From positions 86,844,636-86,908,635 of the forward strand of contig CM048841.1 in NCBI GenBank assembly GCA_026545765.1: a stretch of DNA of 64,000 nucleotides, written 5' to 3'. Below are positions 21,971 to 33,261 of this stretch, piece by piece. The position numbers and the translations under genes were made by a program. Source of the stretch: Plantago major (taxonomy: Eukaryota > Streptophyta > Magnoliopsida > Lamiales > Plantaginaceae). Positions within the stretch are counted from its first letter, which is position 1. The number at the start of each line of letters is the position of its first letter. The notes below the pieces were generated by a model. It ran no database searches, had not been told where the DNA came from, and saw nothing but the letters and a program-made list of their open reading frames with translations.

Positions 21971-22526
21971 TATGTATCTGTATGTTCGGATTTTTTTCAT
22001 ATTTACACTTGTTTGGATAATTTCTCCAACTTCGAATATTACTTTTTTATTCATTGAAATATTTTCCGTATTATTGATTTATTATCGAACATTATATTGA
22101 TTAAATAGGTGAACTACGAAAAATAGGGATTAATATGAAATAAATAGTAGCGAAGTAGTGGCGGAATTCACGGACGGAATTCACGGATGCGGAATTAGTG
22201 ACGGAATTAGTGACGGAATTTCAAATTCCGTCACTAGTCCAATTAAAATATTTAGCGACGGATAGGATCTATCCGTCGCTAAATATAGCGACGGATAGAA
22301 TCTATCCGTCGCTAAATTTCGGAATTAAAAAAAAAAATAATTGGACAGTCAATCCGTCATTCAACTGTCATGAATTGACGACGGATTGTTATCCGTCGCC
22401 ACAGCTCCAGGGGGGCGACGGATTTTCTATCCGTCGCCCGATCCGTCGCCAGAGCTGGGGCGACGGATAGCTGGCCTGTAGCGACGGATCTATCCGTCGC
22501 TACAGGCCAGATTTTTTGTAGTGTTT

Positions 22527-23692
22527 GTAGTATAAAAAACAACTAAGCAAATCTGAACTGAATTAAATTGAAATTAATGATTTTTTCGGATGAAGAGAAG
22601 AGAGTCTTAGAGATGAACTCAATATAAATTTTAAGTTAAAAAAAAAAGTGACTATAAATTTATTTTTTACTAAACACTCTTAGAATTTTCAAGTGGATAA
22701 CACAAATATATACTATTTGAAATTTATGAAATTTTTGTAGTAATTATTAATTTATAGTTTCGTTGAGACTAATATATATACATTGGGATTTCAAAAAAAT
22801 TATTATCTTATTATTTGTGGGATCCAAATTTGTACTGGTCCCCAATTGGGACCGGACAAATTATTAGTTTCTTTTTTTTTGTTTTTTTGGTAAGTAAAGA
22901 ATTGCATTAGGCTTAATAGCCAAGATCAGAACTTTTCATCCCCATCAAATTATTGAGGTTATTAATTTATGGAGGTTTGACGGTATGTAGCCGCTAAAAA
23001 TGTGAGGGAGATGGACCTTTGAAATTATTAAATGCAAGGGTCATAATTGTCATCTCACAAATGTATAGTAAGGATAACATAGTCATTTCATATATATCAT
23101 GCTCATAATTATAAACCCAATCCATTATCAAACACAAATCATTTTGGTCCTTCCTACAAGGGCCAACACAAGCCGAATCAACCAAACACAAAATTTTATT
23201 CTTCTGGCCCATTCTTAACCCCAATTCTATAGAAATAAAATAGTGAAAATCTCCCATTCTATAGAATGGTCTATACACGATACCAAACGGAAAGTAACAC
23301 ACTACAGTACAACTGAAGGTGGGCCTAAGCTGATGTGGTGGGCTAGATGTTATTTTCTTGGATTGAGGAGGCACAAGATTTCAGTCCAGTCAGGCGAAAT
23401 GGACCGATCAGCTTCCTGCCCAATGTCGAAATCCAGGGCAGGATTTGCTGAAGCCCAAATGAAAAAACCTAAAAAAATTGGTGTTTTGGGGCTAAAACCC
23501 ACCGTTAGCCGTGGATTATAACAACCAAACAGAGTGTTATAGTATAAGTTTTGGGCCGCACGGTTTATAAAGTTGCTGCAGCCGTATCATTTTTTCTTCT
23601 TCTCTCATAAAACCCTAGTTTCCTCTCTATCCGCCGTTAAGCTGCAGCAATGGTATGTATTTTTTCGTCTGTTCGTATGTATCTGATGTTCC
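22527..23692 (+). repeat. Segmental duplication copy A, right part
   Basis: Continues copy A after the CACTA insertion and matches 40503-41591. It includes the RPL17 promoter, 5' UTR and ATG. Relative to copy C it has a T-rich insertion around 22860-22960. Similarity ends in the first intron at about 23692. Confidence 0.88.
23650..23692 (+). pseudogene. RPL17 copy A: start codon and intron start only
   Basis: The ATG at 23650-23652 is followed by the GTATGT donor exactly as at 41548 in the intact gene, preceded by the same telo-box (AAACCCTAGTTT, about 23609-23620) and leader. All later exons are missing; at 23692 the sequence switches to an unrelated AT-rich block also found at 49147. The promoter could still be active and produce a short non-coding RNA. 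Confidence 0.85.
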
Positions 23693-24340
23693 CATTTGGA
23701 TTACTATTTTACGTGTGAAGTATTTTTATACTCCATTTATGATTCCCAACATCCATTAGTGATTGTATCGAAGAAAAAAAAACCCTCCATTAGCGAGCGG
23801 CGTACCTATCAACATTAATCGGTTAGTGTGTGTGTATATATATATATCCATACTCATGTTTTATGAGAAAATATATTATGTAATTTTTATGTGTATATAA
23901 AACTTGTTAGTGAAAAGGTAAAGTATTTCTTATTATGATTATGATTAAATCTTCTAAGAGACGGTCTTATAAACAGACTAAAAGAAACAGACAAATATTA
24001 CAGTTATAACAAAAAAAACATTAGAGGCTTTACTAAAAATATCGGTGATATACATAAAAAATAATATAAAATGTTCACTCTAAAAACATTACAGTTATAA
24101 CAAAAGAAAAATTAAAGATTTTACTAAAAATATCGGTGATATACATAAAAAATAATAGAAAATGTCCACTCTAAAAACATTACAAATATTATTTAAGACA
24201 TTATATATATAGTTAAGAACATCAATCTGTCTCTCAGATATCTCAATAATACACGTCTCTTCCAACACTTTGGGTATGATTAATGTAAGGTTCTTTTGCG
24301 GTTAGACATGTAGGTGATCCTATCGCCATTTCACCTTATA
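23692..24340. repeat. AT-rich duplicated block, copy 1
   Basis: Matches 49147-50000 in the same orientation, including an internal tandem repeat of ~85 bases (AAAAATATCGGTGATATACA). It joins the truncated RPL17 intron at its left edge. Confidence 0.88.
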
Positions 24341-24819
24341 AATATTTAAATTAAAAAAATATAAACATTAATCAAAATACTTAAATTTACTTTCTAAATT
24401 TTTTAAAAATATACTTACCTATTTTTTAATTTCAGTATTTTTAAATTTAATGAAATAAAAGTGTTAATTTTTTATTAGGTGCAGGCAGGGCGGAAGAAAA
24501 ACCATGAAGGTAAATATGTTTACTCCATATTGACGGTCTCAAAGGAGACTTTGGTATTTTTATAATTTGGGGGTAAATGAATGGAATACTCCCTCCACTT
24601 TGGAAAATTTCATGAATTAGTATTGACGAGTACGAGTAGTTTTAGTTGAAAAAGATAAGTAGAAAATGTGGGAAAACAATTATCTATGCTTTTTAACAGG
24701 GTTACAAATTCCCAGTACATCATATAATTTCACGGCATTCACCAGTCACCAACATACGCTCATGTACAAATATATCGTCAATTACCTCCTACTTGTAATT
24801 ACCACAATACCATCATGAT
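24341..24819. other. AT-rich DNA downstream of TAF1A-like gene
   Basis: No coding sequence is seen. A CTCCCTCC-type MITE end occurs near 24591 (ACTCCCTCCACTTTGG) without a matching partner. The 3' UTR of the minus-strand TAF1A-like gene would lie here. Confidence 0.5.
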
Positions 24820-27800
24820 TCATGTACTCCTTTTCCGAGAATAAAATCCAACAGAATTCAGAATGTGCAATTGCAAGAAAGAATAAAGCTCCATGTTATC
24901 TTCCTTCTCCAAACGTTCAGTTGCCCTCACAGCATACTTAAATTTCCGGCCATAGAGATACGAAGCAACGGATGCTTTGTAAGTCAGCAGCTCCAAGTTA
25001 TCTGCATATATAAAAGTAGAAATAAGTTTTAATCTATAAATCTGCTTCAAACACCGCCCATAGCCATAATAGCCTGAGACTCTGAGACACTCGAACCAAA
25101 TGTGACCAAAACTTCCTTTGCAATTCAATATTAGAAATGCCAAAGCATGACCACCATCAATTATCAATGTATGAACACACATGCTGAAACAAAAGGGCAG
25201 GAAGATCTACCTCAAATACTCCATTTTAGTATTTGCGTACCAACTTCAGAAGTACAAAAATTAAATGAACAGTGGAAGCAGTTTTTATCAGCATAGTACA
25301 CTTCCAGATTGAGCAAGGCACATGATTTAAGTCGAAGATAGCTACAATAACTTTCTAATCATGCGTCCATTGGTTTATGTTTGGAAACTGTGGACAACAT
25401 CATGTGCTGCCACATTCATAGCAAGATCCGAAGAAGAAATATGGAGTTAACTGAAGAGAAAGCAATGGGCAAACAAAACTTCAAATAATGCACCAAGATT
25501 TCATGGATACCCGTTACAAAGAGAGCACAGGTTTCTATGGGCAAATTTCAATAACTAATATAATGACCGCAAGTTGGAAGTTGGAACAAGATTATTAAGC
25601 GTTTATGAAGCAACTGGAAATTGAAAGAGAGGTCCAGTATGAATACAAAAGCAACTATAATAAATTAAGTAATAAGTAAAACTGGGAAAATTACCCGAAG
25701 CAATATCTGACATGAGAATGGTGTTGTTGAAATGGTTTCTCAGCCACCACGTGCAACGAAATCTCCATGTTTTTCCAGATTCCCCATTAGTGAACAGTTC
25801 TGGTATCTTGTTAGGAGTATCCAAATATTCCAGCGAGTGTTGATCATTGCCATCACAACAAGTGGACATCCCATCTCTTTCACATTGAGAAAGTTTCAAG
25901 AAGCAAGACGCTAATTCCTTCCATGTGTCGCACAGACCTTGTGTAGCATCCAAGTGTAAAGCTATCATCTCCACCAGGTTTCTTGTTTCATAATCCCCTG
26001 CCATCATATAGGAGACAAACAAAATGGGTCATAGATTAACAGATTACAATGATGGGGCACCCAAAGACAAATGTGGATAGCAGGATATTACGACATGCAA
26101 ATATCAGTAGTATTATGATAATTAATGTTATGCCCAGGCATAATTTATTCATGCCCAAAAGTACAAAATTCTGAATATTAACCCATCCAATAACAAAAGT
26201 ACTTAATTTTGTATCATACCACGACGATGCATCAGAACAAGTTTCGCCAAGGAGTCTCCACATTTGGGATCCTTCTTCAATATGTTCTCAAGGCATGTAT
26301 AAAGTCTGACATAATTTCCACCATCAAAATTCTCCAACAAAAGTGCGTCCAGTCTGCACCAGGAGAAATAACTCCATACATCAGCATTTTCAAAGATGGA
26401 ACTGTACATTTAAGGCAGGGCATCATGCAGGAACTCATGCACGCTCATCAAGGTAAGTAAATCTCGTTCAAAAAGTTTAAGCAGTATGGCAAAATGCTTG
26501 AGACATTAACTAAACACGATAAGAGGCATTGGGAGATAGCCTCCTCTTCAACACAGCTCTAATGAAAGACATTAGTCGGGATATCAAATAAAGAACAAGT
26601 CAGTATGTGATCCCCACAGTAAGGATGCATTGGCAGAAGTTTTACAATGTGCATTATGGTGCAAGCCTAGGATAAGCACAATAATGATCACAGAGTATTA
26701 GTCAAGCTGAAATTCATGCACCGGGATTTTCGTATGCACCTCATCGATCAACGAATGTCATATTCAATTTTAGTATCCTGTCTTGTCTTGATATCTTGAA
26801 AGCGCACACTATTTATTTTCATTTTTTTTTAGATACAGCAAGAACTTATAATATCTGTTATCTTGAAGAAACCATTACCTTAATCGGAGTGTCGTGTCAG
26901 GACTATCAGAAAAAAACTTGTTGAGTTCATCAACGGCCTGGTTAACTTCATCTCCAAGCAGCAGCAGCTGCAATTAGGGGGGAAAATCTTAAGGTGAAAA
27001 TTTCGAACTGGCCAAGGGCCTGCATGCATTACATAAAGTATTGCATCCCAGTTAAGGCAGTTATTATAGACTAGATTATAAGTGGCAAATAGAAATTTAT
27101 TTTGCGCTCCTTGTATCACAAAAGAAAAGGATGGGGGGCATGAGATTGCTGATTCTTGTCATCATTGTCTTTTTATTATCAAATTATCTGAAAGCCTGTA
27201 AGAAAATGAAATAATAAATATGCCCCTCACATGGATCCGCTTTCTATAAAGTCGTTTAGAGCTTCATGTGAAGAATGAGAAAAGACAATTTGGGAGCAGG
27301 AATATATTGAAAATACATGAATTAGCCAGGAAGTTAAGCTTTACTTGTATATCCTTCCCGCATTAGGCTTGGACTCTCCATTTACATATTTGAAACTCCT
27401 ATGCATTATGTTAGAACAAATACATGGTCTCATAACCTGCAAAGATAAAGATATAACTGAACAGTGAATAGCTTCTTCTATTTCCCTTTTCTTTCCCAGA
27501 GAAGGAAATCTTGAATTGTTGAGAGATACTCTAGGCAGCCACTTCCAATAATCTCACCACAAGTTCCCTCAAGTACTAGTTATCATGTTTTGAGTACATA
27601 AAACAATAACTGAACTAAGAAAGAAGTCTTGACTTGAAAAGGTAAGGCTTACATATCTGAATTTATGAAAAGAAAATACAATCAATTTTAATCATGGAGA
27701 GATTAAGGTCAAGCTAACAAAAAATAACAGGCCAACAGGTAATAAATTTTGGCCACTGCAGTAAAAGTAGGTTTTGTTTAGTGGTCTATGATAAAGCTAC

Positions 27801-30800
27801 AATAGACTTTATAATCCCATATGGAGTGTGATTTAAATGGAACATGCATGTATCAAATGCAACAAAAGCAAAAATAAAACACAATATTATCTTGAGGTAG
27901 AACCTTGACCAAAAAGCAAATCTTACAATACCTGTATCAAGGGGTGGAGGGCCTCAACTACTGGTGGAGTTGAGTAAAGAGCAACACGCAAGCACTCCAA
28001 TGCATCCACATAAATCGGATTCTGCAATTGTCTGTGCTTATGAACAGCATCCTCCAAGTTCTCATGAGACTTGGATAATGTTAAAGGCAACAACCATCTG
28101 GGTAAAGCTGTATATTGAAGAAAATGAAAGAAAGTTGACAATATGATCGAGGAAGAAAGTGAAATGAATCTATATCTAGAGTAAGTATAGAAAGCATCTG
28201 GAGACTTTATAGAACACAGCTAAAGATTGACGAGTTGACAAAATTCAAGAGCAAGATGGTGCACTGAAGAAGAAAACAATGATATCTATTATAACCATGA
28301 TAGATATTAAAAAAACAATCTTCACCAACCAGAAAAGCATAATAACATCTATAGTTCTATGGGACATGACCAGGAATACGCAAGTCGATAAATTTCAACT
28401 GCAAAGGAAGAGAGTGGCCAGGACAATCTCTTGATTATAAGCACTCCGTACGGTATCACAAGTTTCCAGGAGCCATGCCTAGGTAGAAGATAAGTAAAGG
28501 TGGATCGGACTTTGCTGCTGTTCTACACAATTTGGAATTGCATATTCCAAGAATTCCAATTGACCAAAAATGCTCTTCAAATCATTCATGGAATTATGCA
28601 AGTACATACAGCTATATAAGTTCGTGGAGCATACATCCCGTCATCTACATAGTTTCATCGTCCAAATTGATAGGCCAAGAAGAGAAGTTGCATACCTAGA
28701 ACGTTGGGAACTTACAGTTTCACACCAAAGAAAATTGCATATTGTCAGGGAGTATAATATAGCCAAAATATCTGAACGGGCTAGACAACTCACCTTGAGA
28801 GTAAAATATAGAGGCATGAAGCAGGTCACTGCTATAATTTGGAAGATAACTCTCAGTAGTCTCACTTCCCAGTGCAGAATTCATGTCCGGTTCTTGTGGC
28901 TGGAAACTGGAATGGGAAGCTTCTCTGCTCAACTTGTCATCAGTTTCCAAATGTTCACTTTGCTTGTTAGCATCAAACTGAAGAATTTTCCCGTTCGCGA
29001 TAGAGGTGCCTGAATAGCTCTGTAATGGAGGACCAGCTCCTGCCTCGGGAGCAACATTTTCCTCAGAAATAGCACTTAGCATGTGATTGACATACATAGG
29101 CTCTTCTGATTGCGCAAAAGTTTCAGTTGTATCAATATCTGCCAATTTTAATTCTTCTGGAATGCTAGAATACCACAATTGATAGAATACTAAGCCAGCA
29201 AACAAATTTGACATAGGGTTACTATCAAAATCTTTCTGCTGCTTGAGACTGTAAAAACAACGCAAGAAATGCAAATAAATCATGATGTAGTACTTCAAAT
29301 GATTTGCAATAAAAGTACAAGCACAGAGAATTTATATCTGCTCTCCCTAATAAACACCTCTTACTCATTCAGGTCCCTATCATTTCAATAATAATACATC
29401 ATAACAGGTTTTATAAATCAATACATTATAGTCCAAAATTCAACGTTAATTTCTGGCAGCCCATAACTACGTGGATATTCATATTTTCCGAGAAGAAATT
29501 GCAATCAGCCTCTCATATTTATTTAATACTCAATAGATATCCTTAAAGTTTATTATAATTTCAAATCACCCCACATTTTATTTATACTATTCAACTTGAA
29601 TATAAAAAAATAGCAATCGAACCCTTTTAATATTCTTCCTTCACAAATTGATACATTTTATTTTACCATTTTCACAAGTACAAATTCGGGCTCCAATGGA
29701 GTCCGAATAGGCCCCTTAATGGAGCTACTGTAAAACTCAATTAATTAGCCGGAGCTTACAGCTCCACGAATTAATGGAGCTGTAAGCTCCGTTAACTCCA
29801 TCAAGTAATGGAGTTAGAGCTCCATTAACGGAGCCATATAGCTCCATTTATTATTGGAGCTGGAAGATCTGTTAATTGAGCGTACAGCAGCTCCATTAAC
29901 GAAGCTGTATAGTTCCATTAATTAGTGGAGCTGTAAGATCCGTTAATTGAGCGTAGCTGCTGTTAAGCTCCATCATTAGAGCTTTCGGGTCCATTTGTTC
30001 CCGATTCTACTCCTAAAACAAACAAAAATTAAGGGGGGAAAAATAGGAATACAATTAAATTGAATGTTAATGGTGTGTTGAAAGAAAATAGAAAATATAA
30101 TTTGAACAAAAACTGGTTTTTATGTAGAAGAATATGAAATGGATGCGTTTAATTATTTGGGTCAATTATGAAATTACTAAAAGGGATCATTTGTAATTTA
30201 AAGAAAATAATTTCCACGTGGAAATTTAAAAAAACATGCTGGTCAACTCGAAAAATAGAAAATTACTAAAAGGGATCGTTTGTAATTACTAAAATGGACC
30301 GCGATGTTATTAGGAAATTTATTAGGGGACCAAATGTAATTCACCCAAAAAAATATGAGTGCGTTTTGGAATAATACAATGGGGAAAAGTCACTCAGCTC
30401 TCATGAAAAAACATAACCATGCAATACCTGGGGTCACCAATTTCTGAGACGACCACGACCTATCTTTCTTATCCATATTTCAAAAACACTCGGGGCATTT
30501 CTAAAGTCCATATTTTCACCCTCTATATGGCGGAGAAGCTCCAATGCAGCCTACAATGGAACTTTTGTTACATGCATATCCATCCAAAAAACATGTGACA
30601 AGAAAGTGTACTAATTGTGATAATAAAGGGACACTGACCCGATATTTGGTACGGTTTCTGGAGATAGCCTGGTCTCTTAGAGTCCCAAGGAGCAACACAT
30701 GCAAAACACCACTGGCTTCTACCCAGTTTTGGCGCTTGAACAACTCATGAAGGATCTTCCATAGCCTGTTCCGGTGTTCCTTCCGCAGGCTCCTGCCGCC

Positions 30801-30948
30801 GGTCCGCAAACTGCCAATACCCAACTTGAGGCAGTAGCTGGGCTTCTTATTTGCCAGGAATGAGCCTCTTTGTCTTTTCCTTTTTTTCACAGCGTAAACC
30901 TCCTCATGTTCCCGGACTCTTTTTCGACTTTTAGTTGACTGTTGCTTT
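24820..30948 (-). CDS. TAF1A: TAF1A-like RNA polymerase I factor subunit, possibly broken
   Basis: Eight coding blocks join with matching phases except between blocks 2 and 3: 30948-30639, 30550-30428, 29248-28794, 28107-27932, 26967-26879, 26353-26220, 25997-25695 and 25001-24820. All junctions have GT...AG borders. The protein has the hallmarks of the plant homologue of the TBP-associated factor subunit A of the Pol I selectivity factor: basic KKRKRQRG then KPSYCLKLG, HRNRLWKILHELFKRQNWVEASGVL, LFAGLVFYQLWYSSIPEE, VALYSTPPVVEALHPLIQ, LVEMIALHLDATQGLCDTW, SGKTWRFRCTWWL. Odd points: no ATG is visible before block 1; block 2 has an in-frame TGA three codons from its end; and a stretch expected between blocks 2 and 3 is not found. 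In the first gap a donor TTG|GTGACC would avoid the TGA and restore phase. Family assignment is by recognition, not a search. Confidence 0.72.
29300..30420. other. Large intron of TAF1A-like gene with repeat insertions
   Basis: AT-rich DNA between coding blocks 2 and 3. I searched all three minus frames by eye for the missing protein segment and did not find it. The interval holds the palindromic GGAGCT cluster and a block of AATTACTAAAAGGGATC-type repeats. Confidence 0.5.
29690..30010. repeat. GGAGCT palindrome cluster (MITE-like)
   Basis: About ten GGAGCT/AGCTCC words form overlapping inverted repeats such as CGGAGCTTACAGCTCC and GGAGCTGTAAGCTCCG. The outer edges are weakly inverted (CAAATTCGGGCTCCA against GGACCCGAAAGCTC). 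This could be a foldback element. No target duplication was seen. Confidence 0.55.
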
Positions 30949-31075
30949 TGTAACCAATCAATCCAGTTAGATTATCTAATTCAACAACATCAACTGGTCC
31001 ATGAACACATAAAAACACAGCTTCTGTTACATTCAGAACTTGCACTCCTTTTTTCATAACTAAGGTAAGAACTTT
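30949..31075 (-). repeat. Inverted block a: exon-like fragment, left copy
   Basis: The reverse complement is nearly identical to 32983-33109. It encodes VLTLVMKKGVQVLNVTEAVF and VHGPVDVVELDNLTGLIGY, a stop-free stretch I cannot assign to a family. It is joined at 30949 directly to the first coding block of the TAF1A-like gene. Confidence 0.8.
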
Positions 31076-31560
31076 AATATTTGTACACATGAATAAATTT
31101 TAAGTTTAAACTATGAGTTAATTAATCATTTTACACAAGACCCGATAAAGGTGTGGAGTTTTTAACTCCACATATATTAGAAGCGCAAATATAATTTACA
31201 AAACTAAAAAAAATAAAAAAATAAAAAGGGAAAAAATTACGCATGTGGGATTCAACCCCACACGGTATATTTAAAGAGCGACATGTGCACGCACTAATTT
31301 GATATTGAAAGAGTAAGATGAACTTATGAGATTTAAACTGAATTACTTTAAATTACTTCTAAAAAAAATACATAATCGGAGTAAAAAAAATATAAATGAA
31401 AAGGAGAAAATCACGTCGACGGTACCGTACCAGTCATGTCCTACTTAAACGTGTACATTTTATGCACCATATTAACGTAGAATACCATTTTGAAATTTAA
31501 TTTATTATATTGATTTAAATTCACATTGTATAAAACACATGCAAAAAACTTACTGGAATT
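31074..31560. repeat. Inverted block b, left copy
   Basis: Reverse complement of 35548-36035, about 487 bp with high similarity, including a GTGTGGAGTTTTTAACTCCA palindrome. No coding sequence. Confidence 0.88.
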
Positions 31561-31749
31561 ACTAAGGCATGTTTAGCAAAACTAGCTAATAAGCTAGCTG
31601 GTAGCTAATAAGTTAGTTGATTTTTATAAAATTGTTTAGTTGATAAGCTAGCTGATTTGCTAAATATGGTATGTAAAAACAAATCAGCTAGCTAATGTTT
31701 TAATAAGCGACAAAGCTTATCAAATAAGGATCACGTAACAGACTTAGCT

Positions 31750-32099
31750 TGTGTTTGCAAATACTTAAAAAAGTGCCTTTGTGCTTTTAGAATAATCAAA
31801 ACTAGTTTTTTAGTGTTTTATATTACAAATTCTGCTGCAACTTCTCTAGAAAAAAACAGGTAACCGCCATAAGCTAAGAAGCAACCAAATAGCTGCTTCT
31901 AACAGCTTTAAGCAGGTAGTAGCTTTTTTTTCCAATTAAAATCAAATAATTAAATTAATTTTAAAAACACTAAAACTTATGATCTTACAACTTTAAGCTG
32001 CTTTTTGTATATTATATCAAACACTAATGACTTTTGCTTAAAATCAACTTTAATCAACTTTTAACAAAAAAGCACCAGTAAAAGCATATGCAAACACAC
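31750..32099. mobile_element. hAT-like MITE (candidate)
   Basis: About 350 bp with inverted ends: TGTGTTTGCAAATAC at the left, and GTGTGTTTGCATATGC as the reverse complement of the right. The interior is AT-rich with AAGCTGC/GCAGCTT pieces. Non-coding. Confidence 0.45.
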
Positions 32100-32289
32100 T
32101 TATTACAAGACAAGAATAAGCTACCTGATAAGCTTGTGGTTTAGAAAAATTATTTGTACCTGTCTAGGATCCAAATCTACCGGGGTTAGGACCCCCGGAA
32201 CCTGGAGGTACAAAATACCAAACCGGAACTTTTTGTGACCCGGATACGAAGAAAATAGTCCGATCAATCTTTTTGGGAGTATTATAACC

Positions 32290-33260
32290 ATAATAGCCTA
32301 ACCCTTTCCATTACATACAAACTTTGCCCAGAATTGACATCCAACACAAAAAACCTAAACTCCAACTCCCATTCCCCTCAATCTCACCGGCCACCACTCG
32401 CCGCCTCTGACATACGCTCCACTCATACGCCACCATATCTCACCGAATTCCGCCGAATTGCTCATATTGGCTATCTAACGGAAAATTCTTATTTCTTGCT
32501 GCAACTCTACTCTACAGCTATTCTGGTTAAGCTATGGAGAGCTCATTTGTTACTTTTTCATCTTCTCCTCTCCCCTCTCATAACAACAAGTTTCAATCCA
32601 ATCTGATTCTATGTTTTATGATGTGTTAATGTCATTGGGAATTATTGAGATATAGTAAACTCAGTAAAATTTAGTTAATTTAGTTGATTACTCCTACTCT
32701 ATTCATTTAACTATTTATCTATTCCCTTTCTGCACACCAGTAGCTCGAATAGTTAGCTTTTTATGCTTCTAAACTCGTGGAAGAATTATTATGGGTTTTC
32801 ATGTCAAATTAATGAATGGCATTCTCAAGTGCCCAATTAGCTGGTTATACTTTTCAGAAGCTTATCTGTATGCGATAGGTGGGTGCGAATAGCGTAACAA
32901 GTGGAATGAGACTAGCACTTGGGTGGGTTGGTTGTTTAGTTTTAAGCCGCGTCTTATACTGTTCTATTTACTGTTCGTAGTGAAAGTTCTTACCTTAGTT
33001 ATGAAAAAAGGAGTGCAAGTTCAGAATGTAACAGAAGCTGTGTTTTTATATGTTCATGGACCAGTTGATGTTGTTGAATTAGATAATCTAACTGGATTGA
33101 TTGGTTACATTTGTCTGATGAAGATGAAGAATTTTTATTTTTAGGATTCTTCTAGGAGTATTATTATTAATTTAGTAAGCAGCAGATGGCGGTCGTGGAT
33201 GGACATGCTGATGATGAAGAAGAGAATCTGCTAGTGGAATCAGAGCCGCTTAACCAAAAG
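32290..33260 (+). pseudogene. Unidentified gene fragment with CT-rich leader
   Basis: A CT-rich, leader-like stretch (32330-32420) is followed by an AT-rich intron-like interval and then block a in forward orientation (32983-33109: VLTLVMKKGVQVQNVTEAVF, VHGPVDVVELDNLTG). A further acidic stretch follows (SDEDEEFLF near 33115), and at 33186 an ATG opens a short acidic frame, MAVVDGHADDEEENLLVESE, ending at the TAG at 33264. These parts look like exons of one plus-strand gene, but I do not recognise it. The frame stops and the sequence enters copy B at 33262, so the gene is probably truncated by the duplication. Confidence 0.4.
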
Positions 33261-33261
33261 C

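Larger units (their letters stand above)
18686..22523 (+). mobile_element. CACTA element with perfect ends, deletion derivative
   Basis: This 3838-bp element starts CACTACAAGAAAAAC and ends TTTTTTGTAGTG, flanked by TTT on both sides. Subterminal GGCGACGGAT/ATCCGTCGCC arrays lie at 18710-18960 and 22255-22500. Internally it keeps the C-terminal CACTA gene exons but lacks the Transposase-associated, TNP2 and most DUF4216 sequence found in the related element at 4877-13418, so it cannot be autonomous. It sits inside copy A of the RPL17 upstream duplication; copies B and C lack it and preserve the pre-insertion sequence. Confidence 0.92.

Noticed and set aside
31226..31265. GGGATTCAACCCCACACGG as part of a tRNA T-arm
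   Set aside because: No acceptor stem, D-arm or anticodon arm can be drawn around it. No tRNA or rRNA gene was found in the window.
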